This document shows positions 34,930-43,592 of a stretch of 64,000 nt of DNA, piece by piece. The position numbers were made by a program, and so were the translations under genes. Source of the stretch: Lentzea albidocapillata subsp. violacea (lineage in GTDB: Bacteria > Actinomycetota > Actinomycetes > Mycobacteriales > Pseudonocardiaceae); assembly GCF_900100275.1 (NCBI RefSeq), contig NZ_FNET01000005.1, positions 248,001 through 312,000 of the forward strand. The letters run 5' to 3'. The notes below the pieces were generated by a model, which saw only the letters and a list, made by a program, of their open reading frames with translations, was not told the origin of the DNA and made no database searches. Position 1 is the first letter of the stretch. Each line of letters starts with the position of its first letter.

Positions 34930-36726
34930 TTACTTCGCGTAGATCGCGTCGATGTCGGACGCGAAGGTCGTCGCCACGACGGAGCGCTTCAGCTTCAGCG
35001 ACGGCGTCATCTCGCCGCCCGCCTCGGTGAAGTCGACCGGCAGCACCCGGAACCTGCGGATCGCCTCGGCCTGGGACACCGACTTGTTCGCGTCGTCCAC
35101 CACGGCCTGGATCTCCGCCAGCAGGTCCGCGTCCTCGATCAGGTCGGGGACCTCGGCCGACGCCGGCTTGCCGTGCGACTCCTTCCACGACGGGAAGAAC
35201 TCCGGGTCGATCGTGATCAGCGCGCCGATGAACGGCTGCTTGTCGCCGACGACCATGCACTGCGAGATCAGCGGGTGCGCCCGGATCCGGTCCTCGAGCT
35301 GCGCCGGGGAGACGTTCTTGCCACCGGCGGTGACGATGATCTCCTTCTTGCGGCCCGTGATCTTCAGGAACCCGTCGCCGTCGAGCTCGCCGATGTCACC
35401 GGTGTGGAACCAGCCGTCCTCCAAGGCCTCCTTGGTGGCGGCCTCGTTGTTCCAGTAACCGGTGAACACGATGTCGCCCTTGATGAGGATCTCGCCGTCC
35501 TCGGCGATCTTCACCGACGTGCCGGGCACCGGCAGGCCGACCGTGCCGACCTTCTCCTGGCCCCGGAACGTCACGCACGCCGCCGCCGACGTCTCGGTCA
35601 GGCCGTAGCCCTCGTAGACCGGGATGCCCGCGCCGCGGAAGAAGTGCGACAGCCGGGCACCCAGCGGCGCGCCACCGGAGACCGCCGCGATCGCGCGACC
35701 ACCCAGGGCGGCGCGCAGCTTCGTGAACACCAGCTTGTCGAACACCGCGTGCTTGATCCGCAGGCCGAGGCCGGGACCGCCGTTGTCCAGCGCCGTGCTG
35801 TACGCGACCGACGTGGCCTCGGCGGCGTCGAAGATCTTGCCCTTGCCGCCGGCGTGCGCCTTCTGCTTGGCGCCGTTGTAGACCTTCTCGAACACGCGCG
35901 GCACCGCGACGACGAACGTCGGGCGGAACTGGCCGAGGTCCGCGACGAGGTCCTTCACGTCCGCCGTGTGGCCCACGGTCGCCCGCGAGTACACGCACGC
36001 GAGCGCCAGAGCACGCGCCAGGATGTGCGCCAGCGGCAGGAACAGCAGCAGCGAGTTGCCGGCCGTGAGGATCTCCGGGAACCGCGACAGCGCCGACCGC
36101 ACCTCGGACAGCAGGTTGCGGTGCGTCAGCGTGCAGCCCTTGGGACGGCCGGTGGTGCCGGACGTGTAGACCAGCGTCGCCGTGTGCTCCGCCTTCACCT
36201 GCCCGCGGCGCTCGTGCACCTGCTCGTCGGTGATCTCGGCACCGAGCGCGGTCAGTTCGTCGACCGCGGCGGCCGCTCCGTCGATCTGCCACACGTGGCG
36301 CAGCTCGGGCAGCTTGCCGACGACGTCGTCGACCATCGCGCGGTGCGAGGACGCCTCGACGAACACCGCCGCCGCGCCCGAGTCGGACAGGATCCACTCG
36401 ATCTGGTCCGCCGACGACGTCTCGTAGATGGGCACCACGACGCCGCCCGCCGCCCAGATGGCGAAGTCGAGCAACGACCACTCGTAGCGGGTCTTGGAGA
36501 CCAGGCCGACCCGGTCGCCGAGCTCCAGACCGGCTGCTACCAGGCCTTTCGCGACGGCCATGACCTGCGCTGCGAAATCACGCGCGGTGATGTCGACCCA
36601 GGTGCCGTCGATCTGCCTGCGGAAGCTGACGGCGTTGCCGAAGCGCTCCGCATTGGCCCACACCATGTCGGTGAGGTTTTCCTCCGGAGCCACTGCGGCC
36701 GTGGCGGGGACGCTGAACTCGCGCAC
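34930..36726 (-). CDS. fadD15: long-chain fatty acyl-CoA/AMP ligase, FadD15 type
   Basis: 598 residues of the ANL adenylating superfamily. AMP-binding motif TLVYTSGTTGRPKG lies near residues 185-198, YGLTETSAAACVTF near 370, and the hinge GWFHTGDIGELDGDGFLKITGRKK near 465, followed by the C-terminal lysine region (SLKLKRSVV). GTG at 36726 follows an ACGGAGGT ribosome site. It activates fatty acids to acyl-CoA via acyl-AMP. Matches Rv2187 by position and sequence; divergent from the lipid-binding SRPBCC genes. Confidence 0.94.
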   Translation of the reverse strand: MREFSVPATAAVAPEENLTDMVWANAERFGNAVSFRRQIDGTWVDITARDFAAQVMAVAKGLVAAGLELGDRVGLVSKTRYEWSLLDFAIWAAGGVVVPIYETSSADQIEWILSDSGAAAVFVEASSHRAMVDDVVGKLPELRHVWQIDGAAAAVDELTALGAEITDEQVHERRGQVKAEHTATLVYTSGTTGRPKGCTLTHRNLLSEVRSALSRFPEILTAGNSLLLFLPLAHILARALALACVYSRATVGHTADVKDLVADLGQFRPTFVVAVPRVFEKVYNGAKQKAHAGGKGKIFDAAEATSVAYSTALDNGGPGLGLRIKHAVFDKLVFTKLRAALGGRAIAAVSGGAPLGARLSHFFRGAGIPVYEGYGLTETSAAACVTFRGQEKVGTVGLPVPGTSVKIAEDGEILIKGDIVFTGYWNNEAATKEALEDGWFHTGDIGELDGDGFLKITGRKKEIIVTAGGKNVSPAQLEDRIRAHPLISQCMVVGDKQPFIGALITIDPEFFPSWKESHGKPASAEVPDLIEDADLLAEIQAVVDDANKSVSQAEAIRRFRVLPVDFTEAGGEMTPSLKLKRSVVATTFASDIDAIYAK

Positions 36727-36824
36727 GTCAACCTCCGTACGGTGAAATGTTACTGGTGGGGAAACCTAGCGTGTGATTCCGGCGATACAAAGGCTGGTAC
36801 GCCCTTCCGTTACCTTTTGTCCTC

Positions 36825-37205
36825 ATGGCCAGCGTGGACGTCGTCGACGAGACTTTCCTCGCGGTACCACCCAGAGTGGTCGCCGCCGCCTTCGCCTCGC
36901 CCTCCTCGTGGAGGGAGTTCTGGCCGGATCTGGAGCTGGACGTCTACGCCGACAGGGGCGAAGAGGGCCTGCGCTGGACGGTCGGAGGCGCGCTCGTCGG
37001 CACGATGGAGGTCTGGCTCGAGCCCGTGCTCGACGGCACTGTGCTGCACTACTTCCTCCGTGCTGACTCGCACTCAGGGTCGCTCACGCCCCGCAACGCC
37101 CTCCGCGAGGTGCAACGGCGTCAGCTCGACGCGAAGTCCGTCTCGCTGGGGCTCAAGCTGACTCTGGAGGACGGTCGTCCGGCCGGCTGCCCGCCGCAAG
37201 GGTGA
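36825..37205 (+). CDS. SRPBCC (polyketide cyclase/START-like) family protein
   Basis: 126 residues with the small helix-grip fold pattern: VDVVDETFLAVPPRVVAAAFASPSSWREFWPDL at the start and LKLTLED at the end. These proteins bind hydrophobic ligands in a cavity; the ligand is unknown. It lies between fadD15 and a second SRPBCC gene, in the order Rv2187-Rv2186c-Rv2185c, hinting at a lipid-related task. TACCTT ends 8 nt upstream of the ATG. Confidence 0.85.
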   Translation: MASVDVVDETFLAVPPRVVAAAFASPSSWREFWPDLELDVYADRGEEGLRWTVGGALVGTMEVWLEPVLDGTVLHYFLRADSHSGSLTPRNALREVQRRQLDAKSVSLGLKLTLEDGRPAGCPPQG

Positions 37206-37263
37206 TCTTGCTTGACGCGCGTCTCACAAACCACCTCCATGCGGCGTCAACTAAGTTGGAGCC

Positions 37264-38052
37264 GTGCGGGTTCACGTGGTTTCCGATGTGCACGGCAACG
37301 CGGAGGCGCTCGCGCGCGCCGGTGACGGTGCGGACGCTCTCGTCGTGCTCGGCGACCTGATCGACTTCGTCGACTACCACGACCATTCCAAGGGGATCCT
37401 CGGCCGCGTCTTCGGCGCCGAGAAGGTCGGGATCTTCGCCGAGCTGAGGCGCGGCACCAGGCGCGCGGACACGGCGAGCTACATCCGGTCGCTGTGGGAC
37501 GGTCTCGCCGACGCCCGTTCCGTGGTGGAGGAAGCGGTGCTGGAGCAGTACCACGCGTTGTTCGGCGCCATGTCCGCGCCGACGTACGTCACACCGGGCA
37601 ATGTGGACAGTCCGCACCTGTGGCCACAGTTCGCCGGCGCCGGCGTGCACGTCCTCGACGGTGAGGCCGCGGAGATCGGCGGGCTGAGGTTCGGCTTCGC
37701 CGGCGGCGGGCTGATGGTGCCCGGACTGGTCCGCAACCCCAACGCGCCGTGGTTCCCTTACCTGCGCACGGAGGACGACATGGCGTCGGCGCTGGACCGG
37801 ATGGGGCAGGTCGACGTGCTGTGCACGCACATCCCGCCCCTTGTCCCGGAACTGACCTACGACGTCGTCGCGCGCCGTCCCGAATGGGGATCACGGGCCG
37901 CACTGGAGAAGATCCGGCGGGAACGTCCGCGCTGGTCGGTGTTCGGCCACGTGCACCAGCCGCTGGCCCGGCGCGTGCGCGTCGGCTACACCGAGTGCGT
38001 CAACGTCGGGCACTTCCAGCGCAGCGGCAAGCCTCACGTCCTGAATTGGTAG
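37264..38052 (+). CDS. calcineurin-like metallophosphoesterase
   Basis: 262 residues. The dimetal phosphoesterase motifs are present in order: VSDVHGN (D-x-H), LGDLIDF (G-D-x-x-D), TPGNVDSP (G-N-x-D in place of G-N-H-D/E), CTHIPP and FGHVHQP. Substrate unknown; such enzymes act on phosphodiesters or phosphomonoesters in the cytosol. The GTG at 37264 has TAAGTT ending 6 nt upstream. Placed between the two SRPBCC genes and probably cotranscribed with the second. Confidence 0.9.
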   Translation: MRVHVVSDVHGNAEALARAGDGADALVVLGDLIDFVDYHDHSKGILGRVFGAEKVGIFAELRRGTRRADTASYIRSLWDGLADARSVVEEAVLEQYHALFGAMSAPTYVTPGNVDSPHLWPQFAGAGVHVLDGEAAEIGGLRFGFAGGGLMVPGLVRNPNAPWFPYLRTEDDMASALDRMGQVDVLCTHIPPLVPELTYDVVARRPEWGSRAALEKIRRERPRWSVFGHVHQPLARRVRVGYTECVNVGHFQRSGKPHVLNW

Positions 38053-38075
38053 CCACGCGAGTAACCTCCACGTCT

Positions 38076-38516
38076 ATGGCCGACGAGTCCACTCAGTCCA
38101 TCGTCATCGACGCTCCGCCTGAGAAGATCATGGCGATCATCGCGGACTTCCCGTCGTACCCGGACTGGGCGAACGGGATGAAGGAAGTCGAGGTCCTCGA
38201 CACCCGCGACGACGGCCGTGCCGAGCAGGTGCGGTTCGCGATCGACCAGGGGCCCGTGAAGGACGAGTACACGCTGAAGTACGACTGGGCCGCCGACGGT
38301 CTGTCGGTGAAGTGGGAACTCGTCAAGGGCACCATGCAGAAGGCGCAGCAGGGCAGCTACGTGCTCTCGCCGTCCGGCACCGGCACCAAGGTCACCTACA
38401 CGCTGTCGGTGCAGCTGGTCATCCCGATGATCGGGCTGTTCCGCCGCAAGGCCGAGAAGATGATCCTCGACACCGCGCTCAAGGAGCTCAAGAAGCGCGC
38501 GGAGAAGGCGGCTTGA
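38076..38516 (+). CDS. SRPBCC family lipid/cofactor-binding protein
   Basis: 146 residues. QSIVIDAPPEKIMAIIADFPSYPDWANGMKEVEVL is the classic N-terminus of the cyclase/dehydrase-like family, and a long C-terminal amphipathic helix (about 120-146) closes the cavity. Function unknown; orthologue of Rv2185c by recall. The stop overlaps the TTG start of the ArsA-like gene, so the two are translationally coupled, and a shared function at a membrane or in lipid handling is plausible. Confidence 0.9.
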   Translation: MADESTQSIVIDAPPEKIMAIIADFPSYPDWANGMKEVEVLDTRDDGRAEQVRFAIDQGPVKDEYTLKYDWAADGLSVKWELVKGTMQKAQQGSYVLSPSGTGTKVTYTLSVQLVIPMIGLFRRKAEKMILDTALKELKKRAEKAA

Positions 38517-39721
38517 GCCGGGTCCTGCTCTTCACCGGCAAGGGCGGGGTCGGCAAGACGACGCTGTCGGCGGCGACCGCGGCCTCACTGGCCGCGCACG
38601 GCCGCAAGGCGCTCGTGGTCTCCACCGATCCCGCGCACTCGCTGGGCGACGCGCTCGACGTGCGTCTCGGCGCCGAACCGTCCGAAGTGGACGGCTCGGC
38701 CGGCCTGTTCGCCTGCCAGATCGACCCGCGCGGCCTCGTCGACGAGGCGTGGGGCGAGCTGCGCGGGCACCTGCGGACCGTGCTGGCCGGCGCCGGCGTC
38801 GACGAGCTCGACGCCGAGGAACTGACCGTGCTGCCGGGCGTCGAGGAACTCCTCGCGCTGGCGGAGGTGCGGCGGCTCGCGGCGTCCGGGCCGTGGGAGG
38901 TCGTGGTCGTCGACTGCGGGCCGACCGCGGAGACGTTGCGGCTGCTGTCGCTGCCCGAGGCGTTCGCGGGCTATCTCGAACGGCTCTTCCCCACCCACCG
39001 GCGTGTGGTGCGCGGACTCCTCGCGGGCGTCGCGGGCACCGGGACCGTCGAGAAGTGGGACGCGACGGCCGACGCGCTGAGCCGCCTCGCCGAGCGGCTG
39101 GACGCGTTGCGCTCGATGCTCGCGGACTCCTCGTCGTGCTCGGTCCGGCTCGTGCTGACGCCCGAACGCGTCGTCGCCGCCGAGACCCGCCGTACGCTGA
39201 CCGCGTTGGCGCTGCAGGGAATCCGGGTCGACAGCGTGATCGCGAACCGCGTGGTGCCCTCGCCGGGTGCCGCGCGCGGTGCCGCCGCCTCCTGGCTGAG
39301 GACCCGCCGGCACGAGCAGGACGCCGTGCTGGCCGAACTGACCGGGATCGGTGAGATCCGCACGGTCGACCACCGCGCGTCGGAGCCCGTGGGCGTGCCG
39401 GCACTGCTGGAGGTCGCCGAGCAGCTCTACGGCGATTCGGACCCGCTGCCGGGCGCCGCGGTGTCGGAGTCGTTGCTGGAGGTGTCGGGCAGCGGGCGGG
39501 GACTCGACGCCCGATACTCGCTGCGGATCGCGTTGCCGCTGTCCGACGACACGGAGCTGGACCTCGCGCGCGTGAGCGACGACCTGGCGCTGACCGTCGA
39601 TGGTCGGCGCCGGCTCGTGGCGCTGCCGTCGTTGTTGCGGCGCTGCATCGTCACCGGCGCGGAGATGGACTCGGGTGGCGTGACGGTGGGATTCCGGCCG
39701 GACCCGTCCCTGTGGCGCTGA
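38513..39721 (+). CDS. ArsA/GET3-like ATPase
   Basis: 402 residues from TTG 38513 (TTGA overlap with the preceding gene). The deviant P-loop LLFTGKGGVGKTTLSAATA is at the N-terminus. STDPAHSLGDAL is the switch I region of the ArsA/Get3 family and DCGPTAETLRLLSLPE the switch II region. Bacterial members of unknown function are coupled to SRPBCC proteins, as in Rv2184c-Rv2185c. It may move or fold a hydrophobic client; arsenite extrusion is unlikely because no arsenic genes are nearby. Confidence 0.9.
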   Translation: MSRVLLFTGKGGVGKTTLSAATAASLAAHGRKALVVSTDPAHSLGDALDVRLGAEPSEVDGSAGLFACQIDPRGLVDEAWGELRGHLRTVLAGAGVDELDAEELTVLPGVEELLALAEVRRLAASGPWEVVVVDCGPTAETLRLLSLPEAFAGYLERLFPTHRRVVRGLLAGVAGTGTVEKWDATADALSRLAERLDALRSMLADSSSCSVRLVLTPERVVAAETRRTLTALALQGIRVDSVIANRVVPSPGAARGAAASWLRTRRHEQDAVLAELTGIGEIRTVDHRASEPVGVPALLEVAEQLYGDSDPLPGAAVSESLLEVSGSGRGLDARYSLRIALPLSDDTELDLARVSDDLALTVDGRRRLVALPSLLRRCIVTGAEMDSGGVTVGFRPDPSLWR

Positions 39722-39735
39722 TCAGGAGCTCGTAG

Positions 39736-40086
39736 ATGACCCAGGACAACACCGGCAAGCTCGCCGAGGAGCTGCGGCTGCTCATCGACACGGCCGCCGA
39801 GCGCATGCAGCCGTGGCTGCAGCGCGTCTCCGAGGCCGGCGACGGCTCGCACACGCCCGAGACGTGCGGCTGGTGCCCGTTGTGCAACGGCGTGGCGTTG
39901 CTGCGCGGCGACCGTTCCGAACTGGCCGCGAAGGCCGCCGAACACGCGGCGGGCCTCGTCGCGGTGCTGCGGGCGGCCCTGCGCGAGCCCGGCACCGCGC
40001 AGCCCTCACCGCCTGCCGGCGACGAACCGGCTGCCGACGCAGGGCAGCGCGTGCAGCACATCAAGGTCGTCAGGAAGTCCGACTAG
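39736..40086 (+). CDS. conserved hypothetical protein with CxxC motif
   Basis: 116 residues, starting 14 bp after the ArsA-like gene. An N-terminal helix (about 5-35) is followed by TCGWCPLCNGVALLRGD, whose three cysteines could bind a metal. A Pro/Ala-rich linker and a short basic end (VQHIKVVRKSD) complete it. It resembles Rv2183c in position. Its TAG stop shares one base with the GTG of the ROK kinase gene. Function unknown. Confidence 0.82.
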   Translation: MTQDNTGKLAEELRLLIDTAAERMQPWLQRVSEAGDGSHTPETCGWCPLCNGVALLRGDRSELAAKAAEHAAGLVAVLRAALREPGTAQPSPPAGDEPAADAGQRVQHIKVVRKSD

Positions 40087-41060
40087 TGCTCACGGTCGGA
40101 GTGGACATCGGCGGCACCAGCGTTCGCGCGGGTGTCGTGGACCCGCGCGGCTCGGTCCTGGACACCTCGCGCGCCCCCACGCCCGCCGGTGAACGCGCCC
40201 TCGAAGACGCGATCGTCGCCGCCGTGGAGGAGGTGGCGAGCCGCCACGCCGTGAGCGCCGTCGGTCTCGCCGTGGCGGGCTTCATCGCCTCAGACCGCCG
40301 CACGGTCCGTTTCGCGCCCCACCTGGCGTGGCGGCAGGCGGACGTGGCCGACCGCATGAGCGACCGCCTGGGCATGCCGGTCGTGCTGGAACACGACGCG
40401 AACGCCGCCGCCCTCGCCGAACACCGCTTTGGCGCGGCCCGAGGCGCCAAGACCGCCGTCCTCGTCGCCATCGGCACGGGCATCGGCGCAGCTCTGCTGC
40501 TCAACGGCGAGGTGTTCCGCGGCGCGTACGGCGTGGCCCCCGAACTGGGCCACCTGCGCGTCGTCCCGAACGGCCGTCCCTGCCCGTGCGGCAAGAACGG
40601 CTGCTGGGAGCGCTACTGCAGTGGCACGGCCCTGAGCGCGACCGCCGTGGAACTGCTCGCCAAGCACCCCGGCGTCTCGACCGTGCTGGCCCGCGAGGCG
40701 GCAGGCGACTCCCGCGCGGTGACCGGCCGCCGGGTGGCCGGAGCGGCCCGCGACGGCGATCCGCTGGCCAAGCGGGCGATGGCCGACCTGGCCCGCTGGC
40801 TCGGCGAGGGCCTGGCGCTGGTCGCCGACGTCTACGACCCCGAGGTGATCGTCATCGGGGGAGGCGTGTCGACCTCGGCACCGCTGTTCCTCGACGACGC
40901 CCGCGAGCGCTACTCCGCCGTGGTGACGGGAGCCGGGCACCGGCCGCTGGCCCGGATCCGCACCGCCCAGCTCGGGGACGACGCGGGCATCGTGGGCGCG
41001 GCGACCCTGGCCCGTGAGATGGCCGCATCGATGGCCAAGCACAACTCCCGCCGCTCCTGA
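40086..41060 (+). CDS. ROK-family sugar kinase (glucokinase-like)
   Basis: 324 residues. N-terminal phosphate-1 motif TVGVDIGGTSVRAGVVD. GIGAALLLNGEVFRGAYGVAPELGHL matches the ROK sugar-binding and catalytic region. The zinc motif CPCGKNGCWERYCSG (CxCGxxGCxE) marks ROK enzymes. The C-terminal adenosine motif is VIVIGGGVSTSAPLF. It probably phosphorylates glucose. Last gene of the run from 38076; downstream is a repeat-rich gap. Confidence 0.92.
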   Translation: MLTVGVDIGGTSVRAGVVDPRGSVLDTSRAPTPAGERALEDAIVAAVEEVASRHAVSAVGLAVAGFIASDRRTVRFAPHLAWRQADVADRMSDRLGMPVVLEHDANAAALAEHRFGAARGAKTAVLVAIGTGIGAALLLNGEVFRGAYGVAPELGHLRVVPNGRPCPCGKNGCWERYCSGTALSATAVELLAKHPGVSTVLAREAAGDSRAVTGRRVAGAARDGDPLAKRAMADLARWLGEGLALVADVYDPEVIVIGGGVSTSAPLFLDDARERYSAVVTGAGHRPLARIRTAQLGDDAGIVGAATLAREMAASMAKHNSRRS

Positions 41061-41082
41061 CGCGAGCCCTGCCCGCCGCACC

Positions 41083-41108
41083 GATATATCAGTCACGACC
41101 GATATATC
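41083..41108. repeat. two tandem AT-rich repeat cores
   Basis: GATATATC at 41083-41090 and again at 41101-41108, each followed by AGT, with 18-bp spacing. They begin 22 bp after the ROK kinase stop. Confidence 0.85.
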
Positions 41109-41123
41109 AGTTGCGCCGGTGCC

Positions 41124-41183
41124 GCTGACCTGCGTCTTAGCAATGACTCTTTGGACTTCGTCCGCAAAAGACCCATTGCAAAG
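41124..41183. repeat. decayed long palindrome with conserved left flank
   Basis: Left flank CTGACCTGCGTCTTAGC resembles the flank at 25175 and 57030. The following inverted repeat (GCAATG...TTGGAC/GTCCGCAAAAG...CATTGC) keeps the GGAC/GTCC centre and the outer TTGCAA but has several mismatches. Confidence 0.65.
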
Positions 41184-41332
41184 CTGCGGCGCGGACGTGG
41201 CGATGGCGAAGCATCGGTCAAGCCGGGGCGGCCACGCAGTGCACAAGCCGGACGCACTGCGGAGGAGGAAATGAGCGTTCGCGGCGAGCTCGTCGGGATT
41301 GTTCGCTCGCCGCGAACACTCGGTCTGAGGTG

Positions 41333-41458
41333 CTAGCGGCCGAGCAGGCGCAGGATGCGCGGACGACGGCGCTTGGCCGCGTCCTTCTTGCTCAGGGTCG
41401 CCATGGCACGGGCCATCATCAGGTGCTGCATCTGGTCCATGCCCGACACGGTAAGCAT
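41333..41458 (-). CDS. small basic protein
   Basis: 41 residues. The first half is Met-rich and amphipathic (MDQMQHLMMARAMATLSKK), the second strongly basic (KRRRPRILRLLGR). Such short basic proteins occur in actinobacteria and may bind nucleic acid or membranes, but no family is recalled. A start at an internal ATG (41440) is possible. Codon use fits the genome (strong third-position GC). It is too short to be sure. Confidence 0.5.
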   Translation of the reverse strand: MLTVSGMDQMQHLMMARAMATLSKKDAAKRRRPRILRLLGR

Positions 41459-41524
41459 GACCGAATCGTTATCTGAAGGCCTGAGTGGCCGTTATCACGT
41501 CGTTACCGAGCGGGTCGTGACGCG

Positions 41525-42004
41525 TCACACCTGCGCGCCGTCGTCCCATCCCGAGTCCGGCGGAGGGCTGTTGCGCATGCGCAGGATCAGCCAGCCGATG
41601 CCCGCGCACAGCGCCACCAGCGACAGTGGTGTGCCGATCCGCGACTGCAGGCCGAAGATGCCGGGCGCGACCAGCAGCAGGATGCCCAGCACGAACAGGC
41701 CGAGGGCCGCGAGGGTCGAGGCGCGCAGCGCCGGGAACGGCGGCGGCTCCGGCGGGACGTAGTGGTCCTCGTCGGCCGGATCTCGGGATTCGGGCTCGTC
41801 GGCGGGGTCCGGTGCCGGATCCTCCGCCACGACGGTGCGTGGGCCGGGCTCGTCGTGCCCGGTCTCGGTGTTCGTCTCCGGGCTCACCTCGTCGAGGTCG
41901 AGCCAGTCCTTGCCGACCCCGTCCCGTTCGAGACCCGCGACGATCTCGGCAAAGAGCTCGTCGACGTTCTCCGGTCCGTCGGTCGAGTCGCGCCGGGCGT
42001 TCAT
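41525..42004 (-). CDS. hypothetical membrane protein with acidic N-terminal domain
   Basis: 159 residues. A soluble, strongly acidic Asp/Glu/Pro-rich half (about 1-92) is followed by two hydrophobic segments (about 95-115 and 122-140) and a short polar tail. No recognised domain. The acidic half could be disordered. It is transcribed toward the small basic protein gene, perhaps in one unit. Confidence 0.8.
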   Translation of the reverse strand: MNARRDSTDGPENVDELFAEIVAGLERDGVGKDWLDLDEVSPETNTETGHDEPGPRTVVAEDPAPDPADEPESRDPADEDHYVPPEPPPFPALRASTLAALGLFVLGILLLVAPGIFGLQSRIGTPLSLVALCAGIGWLILRMRNSPPPDSGWDDGAQV

Positions 42005-42169
42005 TCAGAGCCTCTCCACAAAGCCGCAACCCTCTGACCCCTCATCGTTGCACGGGCGGGATGTGTTGCGGGTTACGGCAGTTGGCCCAGTCACGTTCGC
42101 AGGCACGTTCCCCAGGCATGTCCCGGTCGCGCGTATCCGGACGGCCGTGACGCACTAACTCGGGACTCG

Positions 42170-42199
42170 TTGTGTGAGGTGTGGTCGGCTCCGTAGGCT
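42170..42199 (+). promoter_or_regulatory. sigma-A-type promoter candidate for the acyltransferase
   Basis: TTGTGT (42170-42175), an 18-bp spacer, and TAGGCT (42194-42199), followed by an AGGGAGG ribosome site at 42231. Confidence 0.5.
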
Positions 42200-42248
42200 G
42201 ATTGTCGGGATCAAGGTTCGCGGGGTCTTAAGGGAGGCGCTTCCCAAG

Positions 42249-42983
42249 GTGCTGTACTGGTTGATGAAGCACGTCCTCCTGGGGCCGATTCTGCGGCTGT
42301 TCTTCCAGCCGAAGATCATCGAGGGCGCCGAGAACATCCCGAAGGACGGCGGAGCCATCCTGGCGAGCAACCACCTCGCCGTCTCCGACTCGTTCTTCCT
42401 GCCGCTGATGCTGTCGCGGCGCGTCACGTTCCCGGCGAAGATCGAGTACTTCACCGGCACGGGGCTCAAGGGCAAGCTGCAGAAGTGGTTCTTCTCCGGC
42501 GTCGGCCAGGTGCCGATCGACCGGTCCAGCGCGTCCGCCGCGCAGGGAGCGCTCGACACCGGTGTGCGGATCGTGCGCGAGGGCAAGCTGCTCGGCATCT
42601 ACCCCGAGGGCACGCGGTCGCCCGACGCCCGTCTCTACAAGGGCAAGGTCGGCGTCGCGTGGATCGCGCTGGAGTCCGGTGCGCCGGTCATCCCCGTGGC
42701 GATGTTCGGCACGGACAAGGCGAACCCCATCGGCTCCAGGATGTGGAAGCCGCACCCGATCCGTATCAAGATCGGCAAGCCGCTCGACTTCTCCCGCTAC
42801 GAAGGGCTGTCGGGCGACAGGTTCGTGCTGCGGTCGATCACCGACGAGATCATGTACGCGTTGATGGAGCTCACCGGCCAGGAGTACGTCGACGTCTACG
42901 CGGCGAAGGCCAAGGAGCAGCCCGCCGCCGCGCCGGAACAGGGCGGGAAGGGCGACCGGGTGCCCGAGAAGAAGGCGAGCTGA
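42249..42983 (+). CDS. lysophospholipid acyltransferase family protein
   Basis: 244 residues from GTG 42249, 11 nt after AGGGAGG. LPLAT motifs: NHLAVSDSFFLPL (His and Asp), FPAKIEYFTGTGLKGKLQKWFF, IYPEGTRSPDARLYKG. Close paralogue of the acyltransferase at 17541; the C-terminal Lys/Pro-rich tail is longer here. Counterpart of Rv2182c by position. Probably acylates glycerolipid or lipoglycan precursors at the membrane. The RNase gene follows 21 bp later. Confidence 0.9.
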   Translation: MLYWLMKHVLLGPILRLFFQPKIIEGAENIPKDGGAILASNHLAVSDSFFLPLMLSRRVTFPAKIEYFTGTGLKGKLQKWFFSGVGQVPIDRSSASAAQGALDTGVRIVREGKLLGIYPEGTRSPDARLYKGKVGVAWIALESGAPVIPVAMFGTDKANPIGSRMWKPHPIRIKIGKPLDFSRYEGLSGDRFVLRSITDEIMYALMELTGQEYVDVYAAKAKEQPAAAPEQGGKGDRVPEKKAS

Positions 42984-43004
42984 CCGCACCCCTAGGGTGT
43001 CGCG

Positions 43005-43517
43005 GTGCGGTTTTTCTACGACTGTGAGTTCATCGAGGACGGGCTGACGATCGACCTCGTGTCGATCGGTGTGGTCGACGAGGAAGGCCGCGAGTTCTAC
43101 GCCGTGTCCACCGAGTTCGACCCCGATCGCGCGGGGCCGTGGGTGCGGCAGAACGTCCTCAACCAGCTGCCCTCGCCCGCGGACAAGGCGTGGCGCAGCC
43201 GCGAGCGCATCCGCGAGGACCTGCTCGACTTCCTCGGCGCCCGCAACGCCGCGCGCGACGAGATCGAGCTGTGGGCCTGGTTCGCCGCCTACGACCACGT
43301 GGCGCTGGCACAGCTGTGGGGTGCGATGCCGGCGTTGCCGCGCTCGCTGCCCCGGTTCACCCGTGACCTGCGGCAACGCTGGGACGACGTCGGCCGCCCC
43401 AAGCTGCCGGCCCCTCCGGTGGACGCGCACGACGCTCTTGCCGACGCGCGGCACAACCTCGTGCGGTGGAAGGTGATCGAGGAACAGCGGCTCAAAATCG
43501 GTTTTCCCGTCCGGTAA
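43005..43517 (+). CDS. RNase AS, polyadenylate-specific 3'-exoribonuclease
   Basis: 170 residues of the DEDDh fold. FFYDCEFIEDG contains the first Asp-Glu pair (about residues 6-8). WAWFAAYDHVALAQLW holds the second Asp. HDALADARHNLVRW has the catalytic His and last Asp. This matches Rv2179c, an exoribonuclease reported to prefer poly(A) 3' ends. The GTG start has TAGGGT ending 6 nt before it, suggesting a second, leaderless transcript inside the acyltransferase unit. Confidence 0.92.
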   Translation: MRFFYDCEFIEDGLTIDLVSIGVVDEEGREFYAVSTEFDPDRAGPWVRQNVLNQLPSPADKAWRSRERIREDLLDFLGARNAARDEIELWAWFAAYDHVALAQLWGAMPALPRSLPRFTRDLRQRWDDVGRPKLPAPPVDAHDALADARHNLVRWKVIEEQRLKIGFPVR

Positions 43518-43592
43518 GTGAGACCCGCGTTGCTGCACCGATACAGCTCGTGACAGTCTGCGTGACACAGAACACGAGAGATGGGGAAGCAG

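Noticed and set aside
38513..39721. Arsenite-transport ATPase
   Set aside because: No arsenic genes nearby, and the pairing with an SRPBCC protein matches a conserved actinobacterial locus of unknown function.
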